NCBI RefSeq assembly: GCF_900312975.1
Contig: NZ_LT990039.1
Span: forward strand, 2,232,001 to 2,296,000
DNA: 64,000 bases
Direction of reading: 5' to 3'
From: Massilistercora timonensis
GTDB lineage: Bacteria > Bacillota > Clostridia > Lachnospirales > Lachnospiraceae
Shown here: positions 33,165 through 42,411 of the stretch, one piece after another
Position numbering within the stretch: the stretch's first letter is position 1
Layout: the number at the start of each line of letters is the position of its first letter
Notes under the pieces: model-generated
Database searches by the model: none
What the model saw: the letters and a program-made list of their open reading frames with translations, nothing else
Told to the model about the DNA's origin: nothing
Program-made: the position numbers and the translations under genes

Positions 33165-33333
33165 ACTTGATAGAGGCGCGGGAGTCATCAGTACCGGGAA
33201 GGCTGAAGCTTGGAAGGCTGCCTTCCGGGGAAAGGGGCGTCCGCCGAAGGGAGAGAAGAATTTCCGGCTTTTGTCCCTGGGCCGCAGGCAGAACATGCTG
33301 CGGACTGTCACATTCGTGGAGCGCTATCACAGG
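33165..33333 (+). ncRNA. Lysine riboswitch (L-box) aptamer
   Basis: Conserved L-box blocks appear in order: TGATAGAGGCGCG (P1 and junction, from 33168), AGTCATCAGTA, GGAAGGCTGAAG, CCGCCGAAGG, TGTCCCTGGG, GCGGACTGTCAC and GGAGCGCTATCA. P1 closes TGATAG (33168-33173) with CTATCA (33324-33329). An intrinsic terminator follows, so lysine should cause early termination. It fills the 309-base gap before the NhaC-type gene, so that gene is predicted to be lysine-repressed. Confidence 0.95.
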
Positions 33334-33341
33334 TTCTTTTG

Positions 33342-33378
33342 CCATGGGCGCGCCGGGAATGCGTGTCCATGGTTTTTT
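33342..33378 (+). terminator. Riboswitch-controlled terminator
   Basis: Stem CCATGG (33342-33347), extended by GCGCG/TGCGT pairing, with CCATGG (33367-33372), then TTTTTT. It is the expression platform of the lysine riboswitch, 33 bases before the gene. Confidence 0.9.
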
Positions 33379-33410
33379 ATTAGAAGATAAAAGAAGAGAG
33401 GAAAAAGGAC

Positions 33411-35021
33411 ATGAGAGGAAAGAAAAAGGCAATCTGGGGGATCGCCGCCCTTCTGCTGATCCTGCTGTGCAGCTCCATGACGGTGCTGGCTGCGGACGAA
33501 GCGGAGTATGTACCGGACATGTACGCTACCTTCTGGTCGCTGGTGCCGCCGGTGGTAGCCATCGGTCTTGCGCTGATCACCAAGGAGGTTTACAGTTCCC
33601 TGTTTATCGGGATCCTGATCGGAGGAATCTTTTACTCCGGATTCAGCTTTGAAGGGACTATCATTCATGTATTCCAGGACGGGATCGTGGGAGTGCTCAC
33701 AGATGCTTACAACATGGGTATCATCGTATTCCTGGTGATCCTGGGCATCATGGTGTGCATGATGAACAAGGCGGGAGGATCCGCCGCGTTTGGCCGCTGG
33801 GCCAGCACAAAGATCAAGACCCGTGTGGGCGCGCAGCTTGCCACTGTGGCGCTGGGTGTGATGATCTTCATCGACGATTATTTTAACTGTCTTACTGTGG
33901 GAAGCGTAATGCGTCCGGTGACGGACAAGCACAACGTATCCCGGGCGAAGCTTTCTTATATTATCGACGCCACGGCGGCGCCGGTTTGTATCATCGCTCC
34001 CATCTCATCCTGGGCGGCGGCAGTGACTGGTTTCGTGGAGGGAGAGGATGGATTCGCCATCTTTATCCGGGCCATTCCCTATAACTACTATGCGCTTCTG
34101 ACTATCTTTATGATGATCGTGATCGCGGTGATGAATATTGACTACGGTCCCATGAAGCTTCATGAGGACAATGCCTTGAAGGGAGACCTTTATACCACAC
34201 CGGACCGTCCCTACGCGGATGCGGAAAATGAGATCGTGGAAGGAAAGGGAAAGGTGATCGACCTGGTATTCCCGGTTCTTTGCCTGATCATCACCTGTGT
34301 GATCGGAATGCTTTACACCGGCGGATTCTTCAGTGGAACCGGATTTGTAGAGGCCTTCTCCAATAGTGACGCCTCTGTAGGACTGATGTTCGGAAGCTTC
34401 TTTGCCTTTGTGATCACGATTGTGTTCTACACAGTGCGCAAGGTGTTAAGCCCCAGAGAGTCTATGGACTGTATCCCGGAAGGCTTTAAGGCCATGGTTC
34501 CGGCAATCCTGATCCTGACCTTTGCCTGGACCCTGAAAGCCATGACCGACAGTCTGGGCGCTGCGGATTATGTGGCAAACCTTATGCAGTCTGCGGCGGG
34601 AGGACTGATGATGCTGCTTCCGGCCATCATCTTCCTGGTAGGATGTTTCCTGGCCTTTGCCACCGGAACATCCTGGGGAACCTTCGGGATCTTGATCCCC
34701 ATCGTTGTGGCGGTGTTTAACGGGATCGATGAGAACATGATGATCATGTCCATCTCTGCCTGCATGGCAGGCGCGGTGTGCGGAGACCATTGCTCCCCCA
34801 TCTCGGATACCACCATCATGGCGTCCGCAGGCGGCCAGTGCAACCACGTGAACCATGTGACCACCCAGCTGCCTTATGCGGTTACGGTTGCGGCGGTTTC
34901 CTTTGTCACCTATATCATCGCCGGTTTCATCCAGAATGCCTTTATCTGCCTGCCCATCGGCCTGGCGCTGATGTTCGGCACCCTGATGGTGATCCGGGCG
35001 ATCACGAAGAACAGGGCGTAA
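33411..35021 (+). CDS. NhaC-family transporter, probable lysine importer (LysW-like)
   Basis: 536 residues, about twelve hydrophobic segments. Seen: NhaC-family wording such as 'LGVMIFIDDYFNCLTVGSVMRPVTD', 'FATGTSWGTFGILIPIVVAV' and 'AGAVCGDHCSPISDTTIMAS', the last being the signature of the family. An N-terminal segment ('AALLLILLCSSMTVLA') looks like a signal peptide or an extra helix. The family name means Na+/H+ antiporter, but members placed under an L-box have been proposed as lysine transporters (LysW). The complete riboswitch upstream supports that. It stands alone, ended by a terminator. Confidence 0.9.
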   Translation: MRGKKKAIWGIAALLLILLCSSMTVLAADEAEYVPDMYATFWSLVPPVVAIGLALITKEVYSSLFIGILIGGIFYSGFSFEGTIIHVFQDGIVGVLTDAYNMGIIVFLVILGIMVCMMNKAGGSAAFGRWASTKIKTRVGAQLATVALGVMIFIDDYFNCLTVGSVMRPVTDKHNVSRAKLSYIIDATAAPVCIIAPISSWAAAVTGFVEGEDGFAIFIRAIPYNYYALLTIFMMIVIAVMNIDYGPMKLHEDNALKGDLYTTPDRPYADAENEIVEGKGKVIDLVFPVLCLIITCVIGMLYTGGFFSGTGFVEAFSNSDASVGLMFGSFFAFVITIVFYTVRKVLSPRESMDCIPEGFKAMVPAILILTFAWTLKAMTDSLGAADYVANLMQSAAGGLMMLLPAIIFLVGCFLAFATGTSWGTFGILIPIVVAVFNGIDENMMIMSISACMAGAVCGDHCSPISDTTIMASAGGQCNHVNHVTTQLPYAVTVAAVSFVTYIIAGFIQNAFICLPIGLALMFGTLMVIRAITKNRA

Positions 35022-35043
35022 CAGCCGGAAAGAGACGTTTCAG

Positions 35044-35075
35044 GAAGGACGCTTTTTTAAGCGTCCTTCTTTGCT
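35044..35075 (+). terminator. Terminator after the lysine transporter gene
   Basis: Stem GAAGGACGCTT with AAGCGTCCTTC, four-T loop, then a T-rich tail (TTTGCTGTCTTCTTTTTG). Confidence 0.8.
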
Positions 35076-35124
35076 GTCTTCTTTTTGTTTTTGCATAAAA
35101 AGGGGAGGCAGACAGACAAAATAA

Positions 35125-35133
35125 TGCTATAAT
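35125..35133 (+). promoter_or_regulatory. Extended -10 promoter for the M16C protease gene
   Basis: TGCTATAAT, a perfect TATAAT with the TG extension, 39 bases before the start codon. No -35 seen at normal distance. Confidence 0.6.
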
Positions 35134-35171
35134 AGGAGTCAGCAACCAAAAGAAAGGGGATCATAAGACAG

Positions 35172-38093
35172 ATGAGTGTGAGAGATCTTGAGACTTATGA
35201 AGTGATCAAAGAAGAAGACTTAACCGGCATTCAGTCCAAAGGAACGCTTCTGCGCCACAAAAAGAGCGGGGCCAGGGTGCTTCTGGTGGAGAATGAGGAT
35301 AACAATAAAGTATTTAGCATCGGGTTCCGTACGCCCCCTGCAGACAGCACCGGCGTGCCCCACATCATGGAACATTCCGTGTTGTGTGGATCCCGGAACT
35401 TCCCGGCCAAGGATCCCTTTGTGGAGCTGGTGAAGGGCTCGCTGAATACATTTCTCAATGCCATGACTTATCCGGATAAGACGGTTTATCCGGTGGCAAG
35501 CTGCAACGACAAGGATTTCCAGAACCTGATGCACGTTTATATGGACGCGGTGCTCTATCCCAATATCTATCAGCACGAGGAGATCTTCCGCCAGGAAGGC
35601 TGGAGCTACCGGCTGGAATCCCCGGAGGGGCCGCTGACCTACAATGGGGTAGTGTACAATGAGATGAAGGGCGCCTTCTCTTCCCCGGAGAGCGTGCTGG
35701 ACCGGGTGGTTCTGAACACCTTGTTCCCGGATACTTCCTATGCCAATGAGTCCGGCGGGGATCCGGAGGTGATCCCGGAACTTACCTATGAGCAGTTCCT
35801 TGATTTCCACCGGACTTATTACCATCCTTCCAACAGTTACATCTATCTCTATGGGGATATGGATATGGAGGAGAAGCTTCGGTGGCTGGATAAGGAGTAT
35901 CTGAGCGCCTTTGAGAAAAAAGAGGTGGATTCCCGGATCGCATACCAGGAACCCTTCGGGGAAATGGTGGAGAAACGGATCCCATATTCTATAGCAAGCG
36001 ATGAATCTTTGGAAGATAATACCTATCTTTCCTACAACAAGGTGATTGGCACCAGTCTGGACCGGGAGCTGTATCTCGCCTTCCAGATCCTGGATTACGC
36101 CCTTCTGTCCGCTCCGGGGGCGCCGCTTAAAAAAGCGCTGACGGAGGCCGGTATCGGCAAGGATATCATGGGGTCTTATGATAATGGAGTTTATCAGCCC
36201 ATTTTCTCTGTGATCGCCAAGAATGCCAATCTGTCCCAGAAGGAGGAATTCCTGCAGGTGATCCAGGAAGTGCTGGAGGGACTTGTGAGGGATGGCATCG
36301 ACCGCAAAGCCCTGGAGGCGGGGATCAACTATCACGAGTTCCGGTACCGGGAGGCGGATTTCGGCGGCTATCCCAAGGGACTGATGTACGGCCTGCAGAT
36401 CCTGGACAGCTGGCTCTATGACGATGAGAAGCCCTTTATCCATGTGGACGCCCTGGATGTGTTCGCCTTCCTGAAGGAGAAGCTGGGAACCGGATACTAC
36501 GAAGAGCTGATCCGCAGATATCTGCTGGAGAATCCCCACGGTGCGGTGGTGATCGTGGAACCAGAGCAGGGCAGGACAGCAAGAATGGACGCAGCTCTTG
36601 CGGAAAAACTTCAGGAATACAAGGAAAGCCTTGGCAGAGCGGAGCAGGAGGAGCTGGTGCGGTGCACCAAAGAACTGGAAGCCTATCAGTCCGCCCCGGA
36701 GAGGGAGGAAGATCTGGCCCGTATCCCGGTGCTTAAGCGGGAGGATATTTCCAGGGAGATCGAGCCTGTCATCAATGAAGAAATGAACCTGGCCGGCGTG
36801 CCTCTGGTCTTCCATGAGACTCAGACCAACGGGATCGGATATGTGGACCTGATGTTCGACCTGTCGGGAGTCCGGGAGGATCTGCTCCCCTATGTGGGGA
36901 TCCTGCAGTCGGTCCTTGGGATCATCGACACGGAGCATTACAGCTACGGAGAACTGTTTAATGAGATCAACCGCTGCACCGGCGGCATCGGCACCAGCCT
37001 GGAACTTTACAACGATGTGACCAGGGTGCGGGAGAAGGCTTTCCGCGCCACATTTGAGGTGAAGGGCAAGGCGCTCTATGACAAGCTTCCGGTGGTGTTC
37101 TCCATGGCAGGGGAGATCCTGACAGCTTCAAAGCTTGGAGATGAGAAGAGGCTTAGAGAGATCCTGGCTATGGCCAAGTCCCGGCTTCTCATGCGGTTCC
37201 AGTCCTCCGGACATTCCACGGCCGCTCTGCGGGCGCTTTCTTATGGATCGCCTTCCGCGAAGCTTAAGGATCTGACCAACGGCATCGATTTCTACCGGAC
37301 GGTGGCTGCTCTGGAGGAGAAGTTTGAAGAGAAGAAGGAAGAACTGATCCGGATCCTTCAGGAGCTGACCCGGCAGCTGTTCCGGCCGGACAACCTGATG
37401 ATCAGCTACACTGCTTCCCGGGAGGGGCTTAAAGGGCTGGAAGAGATGATCCGATCCCTGAAGGAGAGCCTGTTTACAGATCCTGTGGAGGAGGGGACTT
37501 GCGTTCTTCACTGTGAGAAGAAGAATGAGGGCTTCAAGACGGCTTCCAAGGTCCAGTATGTGGCCCGCACCGGCAACTTTATCGACCAGGGAGCAGAGTA
37601 TACCGGCGCCCTCCAGATCCTGAAGGTGATCTTAAGCTACGATTACCTGTGGCAGAATATCCGGGTAAAAGGCGGCGCTTACGGTTGCATGAGCAGCTTC
37701 AACCGCATTGGGGAAGGATATCTGGTCTCCTACCGGGATCCCCACCTTAAGCGGACGATGGATGTGTATGAAGGAGTGACAGAGTACCTTAAGAACTTCA
37801 CCGTCAGCGAGCGGGATATGACCAAGTATATCATCGGCACCATGAGCAATATAGATCATCCCATGACGCCCTGCGCCAAAGGCGAGCGTTCCATGAACCT
37901 GTACATGAACAAAGTAAGTCCGGAGATGATCAGGGAAGAGCGCCGTCAGATCCTGGAGGCAGGTCAGGAGGATATCCGGGCTCTTGCGAAAGTGACAGAG
38001 GCGCTTCTTGCGGCAGGACAGATCTGCGTCATCGGAAGCGAGGAGAAGATCGAGGAAGAGAAAGAACTGTTTGAAACGGTGACCAGTTTCTGA
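35172..38093 (+). CDS. M16C metallopeptidase, PreP/insulinase type
   Basis: 973 residues, the full length of single-chain M16C enzymes such as presequence protease. Seen: inverted zinc motif 'GVPHIMEHSVLCGS' with His64, Glu67, His68; a downstream Glu-rich helix ('YNGVVYNEMKGAF') for the third ligand; the tail motif 'IRVKGGAYGCMSSF', which holds the substrate-binding R/Y pair; and a long linker helix near 500-530. It degrades short peptides inside a closed chamber; no signal peptide, so cytosolic. AGAAAGGGG precedes the ATG. era follows after 21 bases. Confidence 0.92.
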   Translation: MSVRDLETYEVIKEEDLTGIQSKGTLLRHKKSGARVLLVENEDNNKVFSIGFRTPPADSTGVPHIMEHSVLCGSRNFPAKDPFVELVKGSLNTFLNAMTYPDKTVYPVASCNDKDFQNLMHVYMDAVLYPNIYQHEEIFRQEGWSYRLESPEGPLTYNGVVYNEMKGAFSSPESVLDRVVLNTLFPDTSYANESGGDPEVIPELTYEQFLDFHRTYYHPSNSYIYLYGDMDMEEKLRWLDKEYLSAFEKKEVDSRIAYQEPFGEMVEKRIPYSIASDESLEDNTYLSYNKVIGTSLDRELYLAFQILDYALLSAPGAPLKKALTEAGIGKDIMGSYDNGVYQPIFSVIAKNANLSQKEEFLQVIQEVLEGLVRDGIDRKALEAGINYHEFRYREADFGGYPKGLMYGLQILDSWLYDDEKPFIHVDALDVFAFLKEKLGTGYYEELIRRYLLENPHGAVVIVEPEQGRTARMDAALAEKLQEYKESLGRAEQEELVRCTKELEAYQSAPEREEDLARIPVLKREDISREIEPVINEEMNLAGVPLVFHETQTNGIGYVDLMFDLSGVREDLLPYVGILQSVLGIIDTEHYSYGELFNEINRCTGGIGTSLELYNDVTRVREKAFRATFEVKGKALYDKLPVVFSMAGEILTASKLGDEKRLREILAMAKSRLLMRFQSSGHSTAALRALSYGSPSAKLKDLTNGIDFYRTVAALEEKFEEKKEELIRILQELTRQLFRPDNLMISYTASREGLKGLEEMIRSLKESLFTDPVEEGTCVLHCEKKNEGFKTASKVQYVARTGNFIDQGAEYTGALQILKVILSYDYLWQNIRVKGGAYGCMSSFNRIGEGYLVSYRDPHLKRTMDVYEGVTEYLKNFTVSERDMTKYIIGTMSNIDHPMTPCAKGERSMNLYMNKVSPEMIREERRQILEAGQEDIRALAKVTEALLAAGQICVIGSEEKIEEEKELFETVTSF

Positions 38094-38114
38094 CAGAAAC
38101 CATAAGGAGGAGTT

Positions 38115-39011
38115 ATGAGAGAAGATTACAGATCCGGGTTTGTGACCCTGATCGGCCGGCCCAACGTGGGGAAATCCACCCTGATGAATTATCTGGTGGG
38201 CCAGAAGATCGCCATCACATCCAAGAAGCCCCAGACCACCAGGAACCGTATCCAGACGGTGCTGACCACCGAGGAAGGCCAGATCGTCTTCGTGGATACG
38301 CCGGGGATCCACAAGGCCAAGAACAAGCTGGGGGAATATATGGTAAATGTAGCCCGCCAGACCCTGAACGAGGTGGATGTGATCCTGTGGCTGGTGGAGC
38401 CCACCACCTTTATCGGAGCCGGGGAGCAGCATATCATTGAGCGGCTGAAGAAGGTGAATACGCCGGTGATCCTGGTGATCAACAAGATCGACAGTGTGAA
38501 GAAGGAGGAAATCCTGAAAGCCATCGCCGCCTACAAGGATCAGATGGAGTTCGCGGAGATCGTACCGGTGTCCGCAAGGAGCGGGGAGAATACCGGGGAG
38601 CTTCTTAAGACAGTGATGAAGTATCTCCCCTACGGTCCTCAGTATTACGATGAGGACACGGTGACGGACCAGCCGGAGCGGCAGATCGTGGCGGAACTGA
38701 TCCGGGAGAAGGCTCTCCACTGCCTGGAGGATGAGATCCCCCACGGGATCGCGGTGACCATTGAGAGCATGAAGCGAAAAGGAAAGGTCATCCACATCGA
38801 GGCGACCATTATCTGCGAGCGGGATTCCCACAAGGGGATAATTATTGGAAAACAAGGAAATATGTTGAAAAAGATCGGGAGCACCGCCCGCTACGAGATC
38901 GAGAAGATGCTGGAGTGCCAGGTAAATCTCAAGCTTTGGGTCAAGGTGAAGAAAGACTGGAGGGACAGCGAGTATCTGATGAAAAATTTTGGATACCGGG
39001 AAGAAGAATAG
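38115..39011 (+). CDS. era: GTPase Era
   Basis: 298 residues, 30S ribosome assembly GTPase. Seen: G1 'GRPNVGKST' (12-20), switch with 'KPQTTRNRI', G3 'VDTPGIH', G4 'INKID', G5 'SARSG', then the C-terminal KH domain with 'IIIGKQGNML' that binds the 3' end of 16S rRNA. AAGGAGG stands 5 bases before the ATG. Order era, yqzL-like, recO is the usual Firmicute arrangement. Confidence 0.96.
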   Translation: MREDYRSGFVTLIGRPNVGKSTLMNYLVGQKIAITSKKPQTTRNRIQTVLTTEEGQIVFVDTPGIHKAKNKLGEYMVNVARQTLNEVDVILWLVEPTTFIGAGEQHIIERLKKVNTPVILVINKIDSVKKEEILKAIAAYKDQMEFAEIVPVSARSGENTGELLKTVMKYLPYGPQYYDEDTVTDQPERQIVAELIREKALHCLEDEIPHGIAVTIESMKRKGKVIHIEATIICERDSHKGIIIGKQGNMLKKIGSTARYEIEKMLECQVNLKLWVKVKKDWRDSEYLMKNFGYREEE

Positions 39012-39066
39012 AATCTCCTGACCATGGGACACCCTAATCCCAGGAAACGACGGATGAGGTGATCGC

Positions 39067-39243
39067 ATGGAAGAGATGTACTGGAAGCAGTTCCTGGAGA
39101 CAGGGAAAGTAGAGGATTATCTGACCTACAAAGGGATGGAGATCTGCAGGCAGGTCATGAAGAAGCACGAAGGTGAGCCAAGTGATGAACCAGATAACAG
39201 TGACGGCCATGGTACTGGCTGTGTCGCCCGTGGGGGAATATGA
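39067..39243 (+). CDS. YqzL-family small protein
   Basis: 58 codons with a GAGGTG site before the ATG. The start 'MEEMYWKQFLETGKVEDYL' followed by 'TYKGMEI' matches the pattern W-K-x-F-x-x-T-G-x-x-x-x-Y-L-x-(Y/F)-K-x-x-E of B. subtilis YqzL, a small protein of unknown function encoded between era and recO, exactly this position. The reading frame runs 59 bases into recO, longer than B. subtilis YqzL (about 47 residues); the last 20 residues look non-conserved. Confidence 0.78.
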   Translation: MEEMYWKQFLETGKVEDYLTYKGMEICRQVMKKHEGEPSDEPDNSDGHGTGCVARGGI

Positions 39244-39958
39244 CAGACGGGTGGTGCTTTTGACAAAAGAGCGGGGGAAGCTGGCCGCATTTGCCAGAGG
39301 GGCAAGGCGGCAGGGGAGCGCCCTTCTGGGGGTGACAAGCCCCTTTTCCTTCGGAGAATTCACGTTGTATGAGGGGCGGACATCCTATACCCTGATGTCG
39401 GCCTCTGTTTCCAATTATTTTGAAGAACTGCGCACCGACGTGGAGGGAGCGTACTATGGGTTTTATTTCATGGATCTTGCCAGCTACTATGCAAGAGAGG
39501 CGGCGGACGAGCGGGAGCTTCTGAAGCTTCTCTACCAGTCCCTGCGGGCCCTTGCTAACGTACATATTCCCAACCGGCTGGTACGCTGTATCTTTGAACT
39601 GCGGACCATCGTCATCGAGGGGGAAGGGCCGCAGCTGGGAGAGTGCGTCCTGTGCGGGAATGAGGCGAAAGAAGGGCTTTTCAGCGTCCGCAAAGGGGGA
39701 CTGGTGTGCCGCCAGTGCGAGGGGAGGGCAGGGGATGCCAGGCCCCTTCTTGGTTCCACGGTCTATGCCATGCAGTACATTGCCGCCACGCCCCTGGAGA
39801 AGCTCTATACCTTTGTAGTCAAAGAAGAAGTGCTGGAAGAACTGGAGCAGGTGACCGGAGCCTATCTGGAGGCTTATGTGGGCAGGCATTTCAAGTCTCT
39901 TGATATCCTGGAGACAGTGATCGGGACGGACCGAAGATTTAAAGAAGATTTAACATAA
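39185..39958 (+). CDS. recO: DNA repair protein RecO
   Basis: 257 residues. Seen: N-terminal OB-fold ('TVTAMVLAVSPVGEYDRRVVLLT' region), 'KLAAFARGARRQGS', and a C-terminal zinc finger with 'CVLCGNE' and 'CRQCEG'. It loads RecA on SSB-coated DNA with RecR. An in-frame GTG at 39173 would add four residues; ATG 39185 fits the family start and has AAGGTG 8 bases upstream. It starts inside the YqzL-like gene. Confidence 0.9.
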   Translation: MNQITVTAMVLAVSPVGEYDRRVVLLTKERGKLAAFARGARRQGSALLGVTSPFSFGEFTLYEGRTSYTLMSASVSNYFEELRTDVEGAYYGFYFMDLASYYAREAADERELLKLLYQSLRALANVHIPNRLVRCIFELRTIVIEGEGPQLGECVLCGNEAKEGLFSVRKGGLVCRQCEGRAGDARPLLGSTVYAMQYIAATPLEKLYTFVVKEEVLEELEQVTGAYLEAYVGRHFKSLDILETVIGTDRRFKEDLT

Positions 39959-40021
39959 ATGCGCTTTACAAGAATAAAAAAGAAGGATATATTATTCAAA
40001 TAAGTAATCCACAGGTTGCGG

Positions 40022-40056
40022 AGCAGATGGCCAGAACGGTCATCTGCTTTTTCTTT
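40022..40056 (+). terminator. Terminator after recO
   Basis: Stem AGCAGATGGCC with GGTCATCTGCT (one G-T pair), five-base loop, then TTTTTCTTTT. Confidence 0.88.
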
Positions 40057-40098
40057 TCGGAAAATCGGGAAACTGAGAAATAAAGGAGGAAGAAACCT

Positions 40099-41751
40099 AT
40101 GAGAAAAGAGAGAAACAGGAGATTAGCCGGTGTTTTGGCAGTACTGCTTCTGCTTTGCGGGCTTCTGGCAGGCTGTATCCCGGGATCTGCCGGAGAGGGC
40201 GGACGGGAAGCTGGGGAGAATACGGCCCAGCATGCGTCTTTCTGGGCGGACGGCGGGGAGGCGACCCTGCGGGTGCTGTCGGGATCTGAAAACCGGGAAC
40301 TGGAGCCCATCATCCAGGAATGTGTCCGGGAGACCGGGATCAATATCGTTATGGAGTATAAGGGTTCCGTGGATATTATGAGGGAACTGGAGGCGGGGGC
40401 CGAGACTTACGATGCGGTATGGCCGGCAAACAGCCTTTGGATCTCTCTGGGAGACAAGTCCCATCTGGTAAAACATGTCCAGTCCACATCCACCACGCCG
40501 GTGGTCTTCGGGATCCGTCAGAGCCTGGCGGAGGAACTGGGATTTACAGACCGGGAGGTTTCGGTGGGCGAGATCCTGGAGGCGATCACGACCGGGAAGC
40601 TGTCTTTCTGTATGACCAGCGCTACTCAGTCTAATTCCGGCGCCAGCGCTTATATTGGATTCCTCTATGCCCTGCTGGACAAGCAGGAGGGGATGACGGT
40701 GGAAGACCTTCAGCAGGAGGAGCTGGGACGGCAGATCAAAGAATTGCTGGGCGGTATCGAGCGCAGCTCCGGAAGTTCCGATTGGCTTAAAGACATGTTC
40801 CTTAAAGGGGATTACGACGCCATGGTCAATTATGAGAGCCTGATCATCAGCGCAAACCAGGAGCTGGAGGAACAGGGGAGAGAACCTCTGTATGTGGTGT
40901 ATCCCTATGACGGACTTTCAATCTCAGATTCTCCGCTTGGCTATGTGGATCACGGGGAGAAGGGCCAGGAAGAGGCATTTCTCAAAGTGCAGGAATATCT
41001 GATGAGCGACGACGTCCAGGATCAGATCCAGAAGACCGGGCGGCGCACAGGATATGAAGGAGTGTCTGCGGAGAATGAAGATATTTTCAACAAGGACTGG
41101 GGCATTGATACAGAGCGGATCCTGTCTCCCATCACCATGCCGGCGGCAGATGTGCTGGAGGAGGCGCTGAACCTTTATCAGACTCAGTTCCGAAAGCCTT
41201 CGCTGACAGTCTACTGTCTGGATTTTTCCGGAAGTATGTACGGAGAGGGGCAGGAACAGCTGATGGAAGGTCTGGCGCAGGTGATGCTCCAGGATCAGGC
41301 CAGGGCCAATCTTCTGGAGGCCAGCGAGGGAGAAGTAAATATCGCGGTGATCTTCAGTGATCAGGTGTTGAATGTATATGATGCAGGAAATCCTACCGAT
41401 GAGAATATGCAGCAATTATACGATAAGATCAGCAGGCACGAGTGCGTAGGCGGAACCGATATTTATCTTGCGGCAGAGGAAGCCCTTAGTTATCTGGAGC
41501 AGTATGATCTGTCCGCTTATACTCCGGCGGTGATCCTGATGACGGACGGAGAATCCAACGGGTCACACAGCATGGAAGACCTGAAATCGGCTTATCAGGA
41601 CGGGGGATATGATGTTCCCATCTTTTCTATCCTGTTTGGAGAGGCTTACGAGGAAGAACTGCAGGAGATCGCGGATCTCACCAACGGAAGAGTTTTTGAC
41701 GGAAGAGAAGACCTGGTGGGAGCTTTCCGCAGTGTGAAAGGATATAACTAG
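40099..41751 (+). CDS. Lipoprotein: solute-binding domain fused to a VWA domain
   Basis: 550 residues. Seen: lipoprotein signal ending 'LLAGC' (about residue 27), a periplasmic-binding-protein-like half ('ATLRVLSGSENRELEPIIQEC' region, 'YDAVWPANSLWIS') to about 355, then a von Willebrand A domain with an intact MIDAS ('YCLDFSGSMYGEG' = D-x-S-x-S; later 'GGTDIYLA' and 'LMTDGESNG'). Fusion of a type-2 binding protein to VWA on the cell surface is uncommon. It heads a four-gene run with XpaC-like, a second binding protein and TelA-like genes. No permease or ABC ATPase is nearby. Start has AAAGGAGGAAG upstream. Confidence 0.88.
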   Translation: MRKERNRRLAGVLAVLLLLCGLLAGCIPGSAGEGGREAGENTAQHASFWADGGEATLRVLSGSENRELEPIIQECVRETGINIVMEYKGSVDIMRELEAGAETYDAVWPANSLWISLGDKSHLVKHVQSTSTTPVVFGIRQSLAEELGFTDREVSVGEILEAITTGKLSFCMTSATQSNSGASAYIGFLYALLDKQEGMTVEDLQQEELGRQIKELLGGIERSSGSSDWLKDMFLKGDYDAMVNYESLIISANQELEEQGREPLYVVYPYDGLSISDSPLGYVDHGEKGQEEAFLKVQEYLMSDDVQDQIQKTGRRTGYEGVSAENEDIFNKDWGIDTERILSPITMPAADVLEEALNLYQTQFRKPSLTVYCLDFSGSMYGEGQEQLMEGLAQVMLQDQARANLLEASEGEVNIAVIFSDQVLNVYDAGNPTDENMQQLYDKISRHECVGGTDIYLAAEEALSYLEQYDLSAYTPAVILMTDGESNGSHSMEDLKSAYQDGGYDVPIFSILFGEAYEEELQEIADLTNGRVFDGREDLVGAFRSVKGYN

Positions 41752-42411
41752 ATGAAGAAAGAGATTTGTGTGATCGCTCTCAGCTTTGTGTTTGATTTGT
41801 TCTTTTTCTATTTTCTGTTTGGGATGCTGCGCTGGAACTTCCTCTTCAGCGCAGTGTTGGCGGTGCTTTTGTATATGGCGCTCACGTTGCTTCTGAAACC
41901 GGTGAGAAAGATCGGGAAGGTGAAGGTGGAGACCCTGAGGGACGGAGAACATTTAAGGGAGAAGCTGGAAGAAGCCAGGGCGGATCTTAAGAGCATCGAG
42001 CGGTCCATGACGAAGATCCGGGATCTGGAACTGAAGGAAGAATCGGAGCGGCTTCACCGGACGGCGGGAAACATCCTGAAGTATCTGGAGGAAAATCCAG
42101 GGAAGATCCCCCAGGCCCGGCAATTCATTGACTATTATCAGGATACGGCGTCCCAGCTGCTGGAGAAATATGTGGATCTGCAGAATACCGGCCTTAATAC
42201 GGAGGATACCAGACGACTGAAGGTACAGACAGAGGAAGCCATCCGTACTCTGAATGAGGCGTTTGAGAATCAGTTCCAGAAGCTGATGTCGGAGGAGCTT
42301 CTGGATATGGAAGCAGAGCTCCAGCTGCTGCGGCAGACGATGAAGATGGAAGGACACAGTACCACCCGGCAGGCGAACGGGGGAGAAAAAGGAGGCGCCA
42401 GAGAGATATGA
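41752..42411 (+). CDS. XpaC-family protein
   Basis: 219 residues: two N-terminal membrane helices ('VIALSFVFDLFFFYFLFGML', 'FLFSAVLAVLLYMALTLLL') and a long cytoplasmic helical region ('YLEENPGKIPQARQFIDYY', 'LLEKYVDLQNTG') characteristic of the XpaC/halogen-hydrolase family (named for 5-bromo-4-chloroindolyl phosphate hydrolysis in B. subtilis). XpaC and TelA genes are neighbours in many Firmicutes, as here. The start codon abuts the previous stop; its own stop overlaps the next ATG by 4 bases. Confidence 0.85.
   Translation: MKKEICVIALSFVFDLFFFYFLFGMLRWNFLFSAVLAVLLYMALTLLLKPVRKIGKVKVETLRDGEHLREKLEEARADLKSIERSMTKIRDLELKEESERLHRTAGNILKYLEENPGKIPQARQFIDYYQDTASQLLEKYVDLQNTGLNTEDTRRLKVQTEEAIRTLNEAFENQFQKLMSEELLDMEAELQLLRQTMKMEGHSTTRQANGGEKGGAREI

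Noticed and set aside
35220-36938. 572-codon minus-strand frame inside the M16C protease gene
   Set aside because: No family features, no ribosome site, fully antisense to a gene with catalytic motifs.
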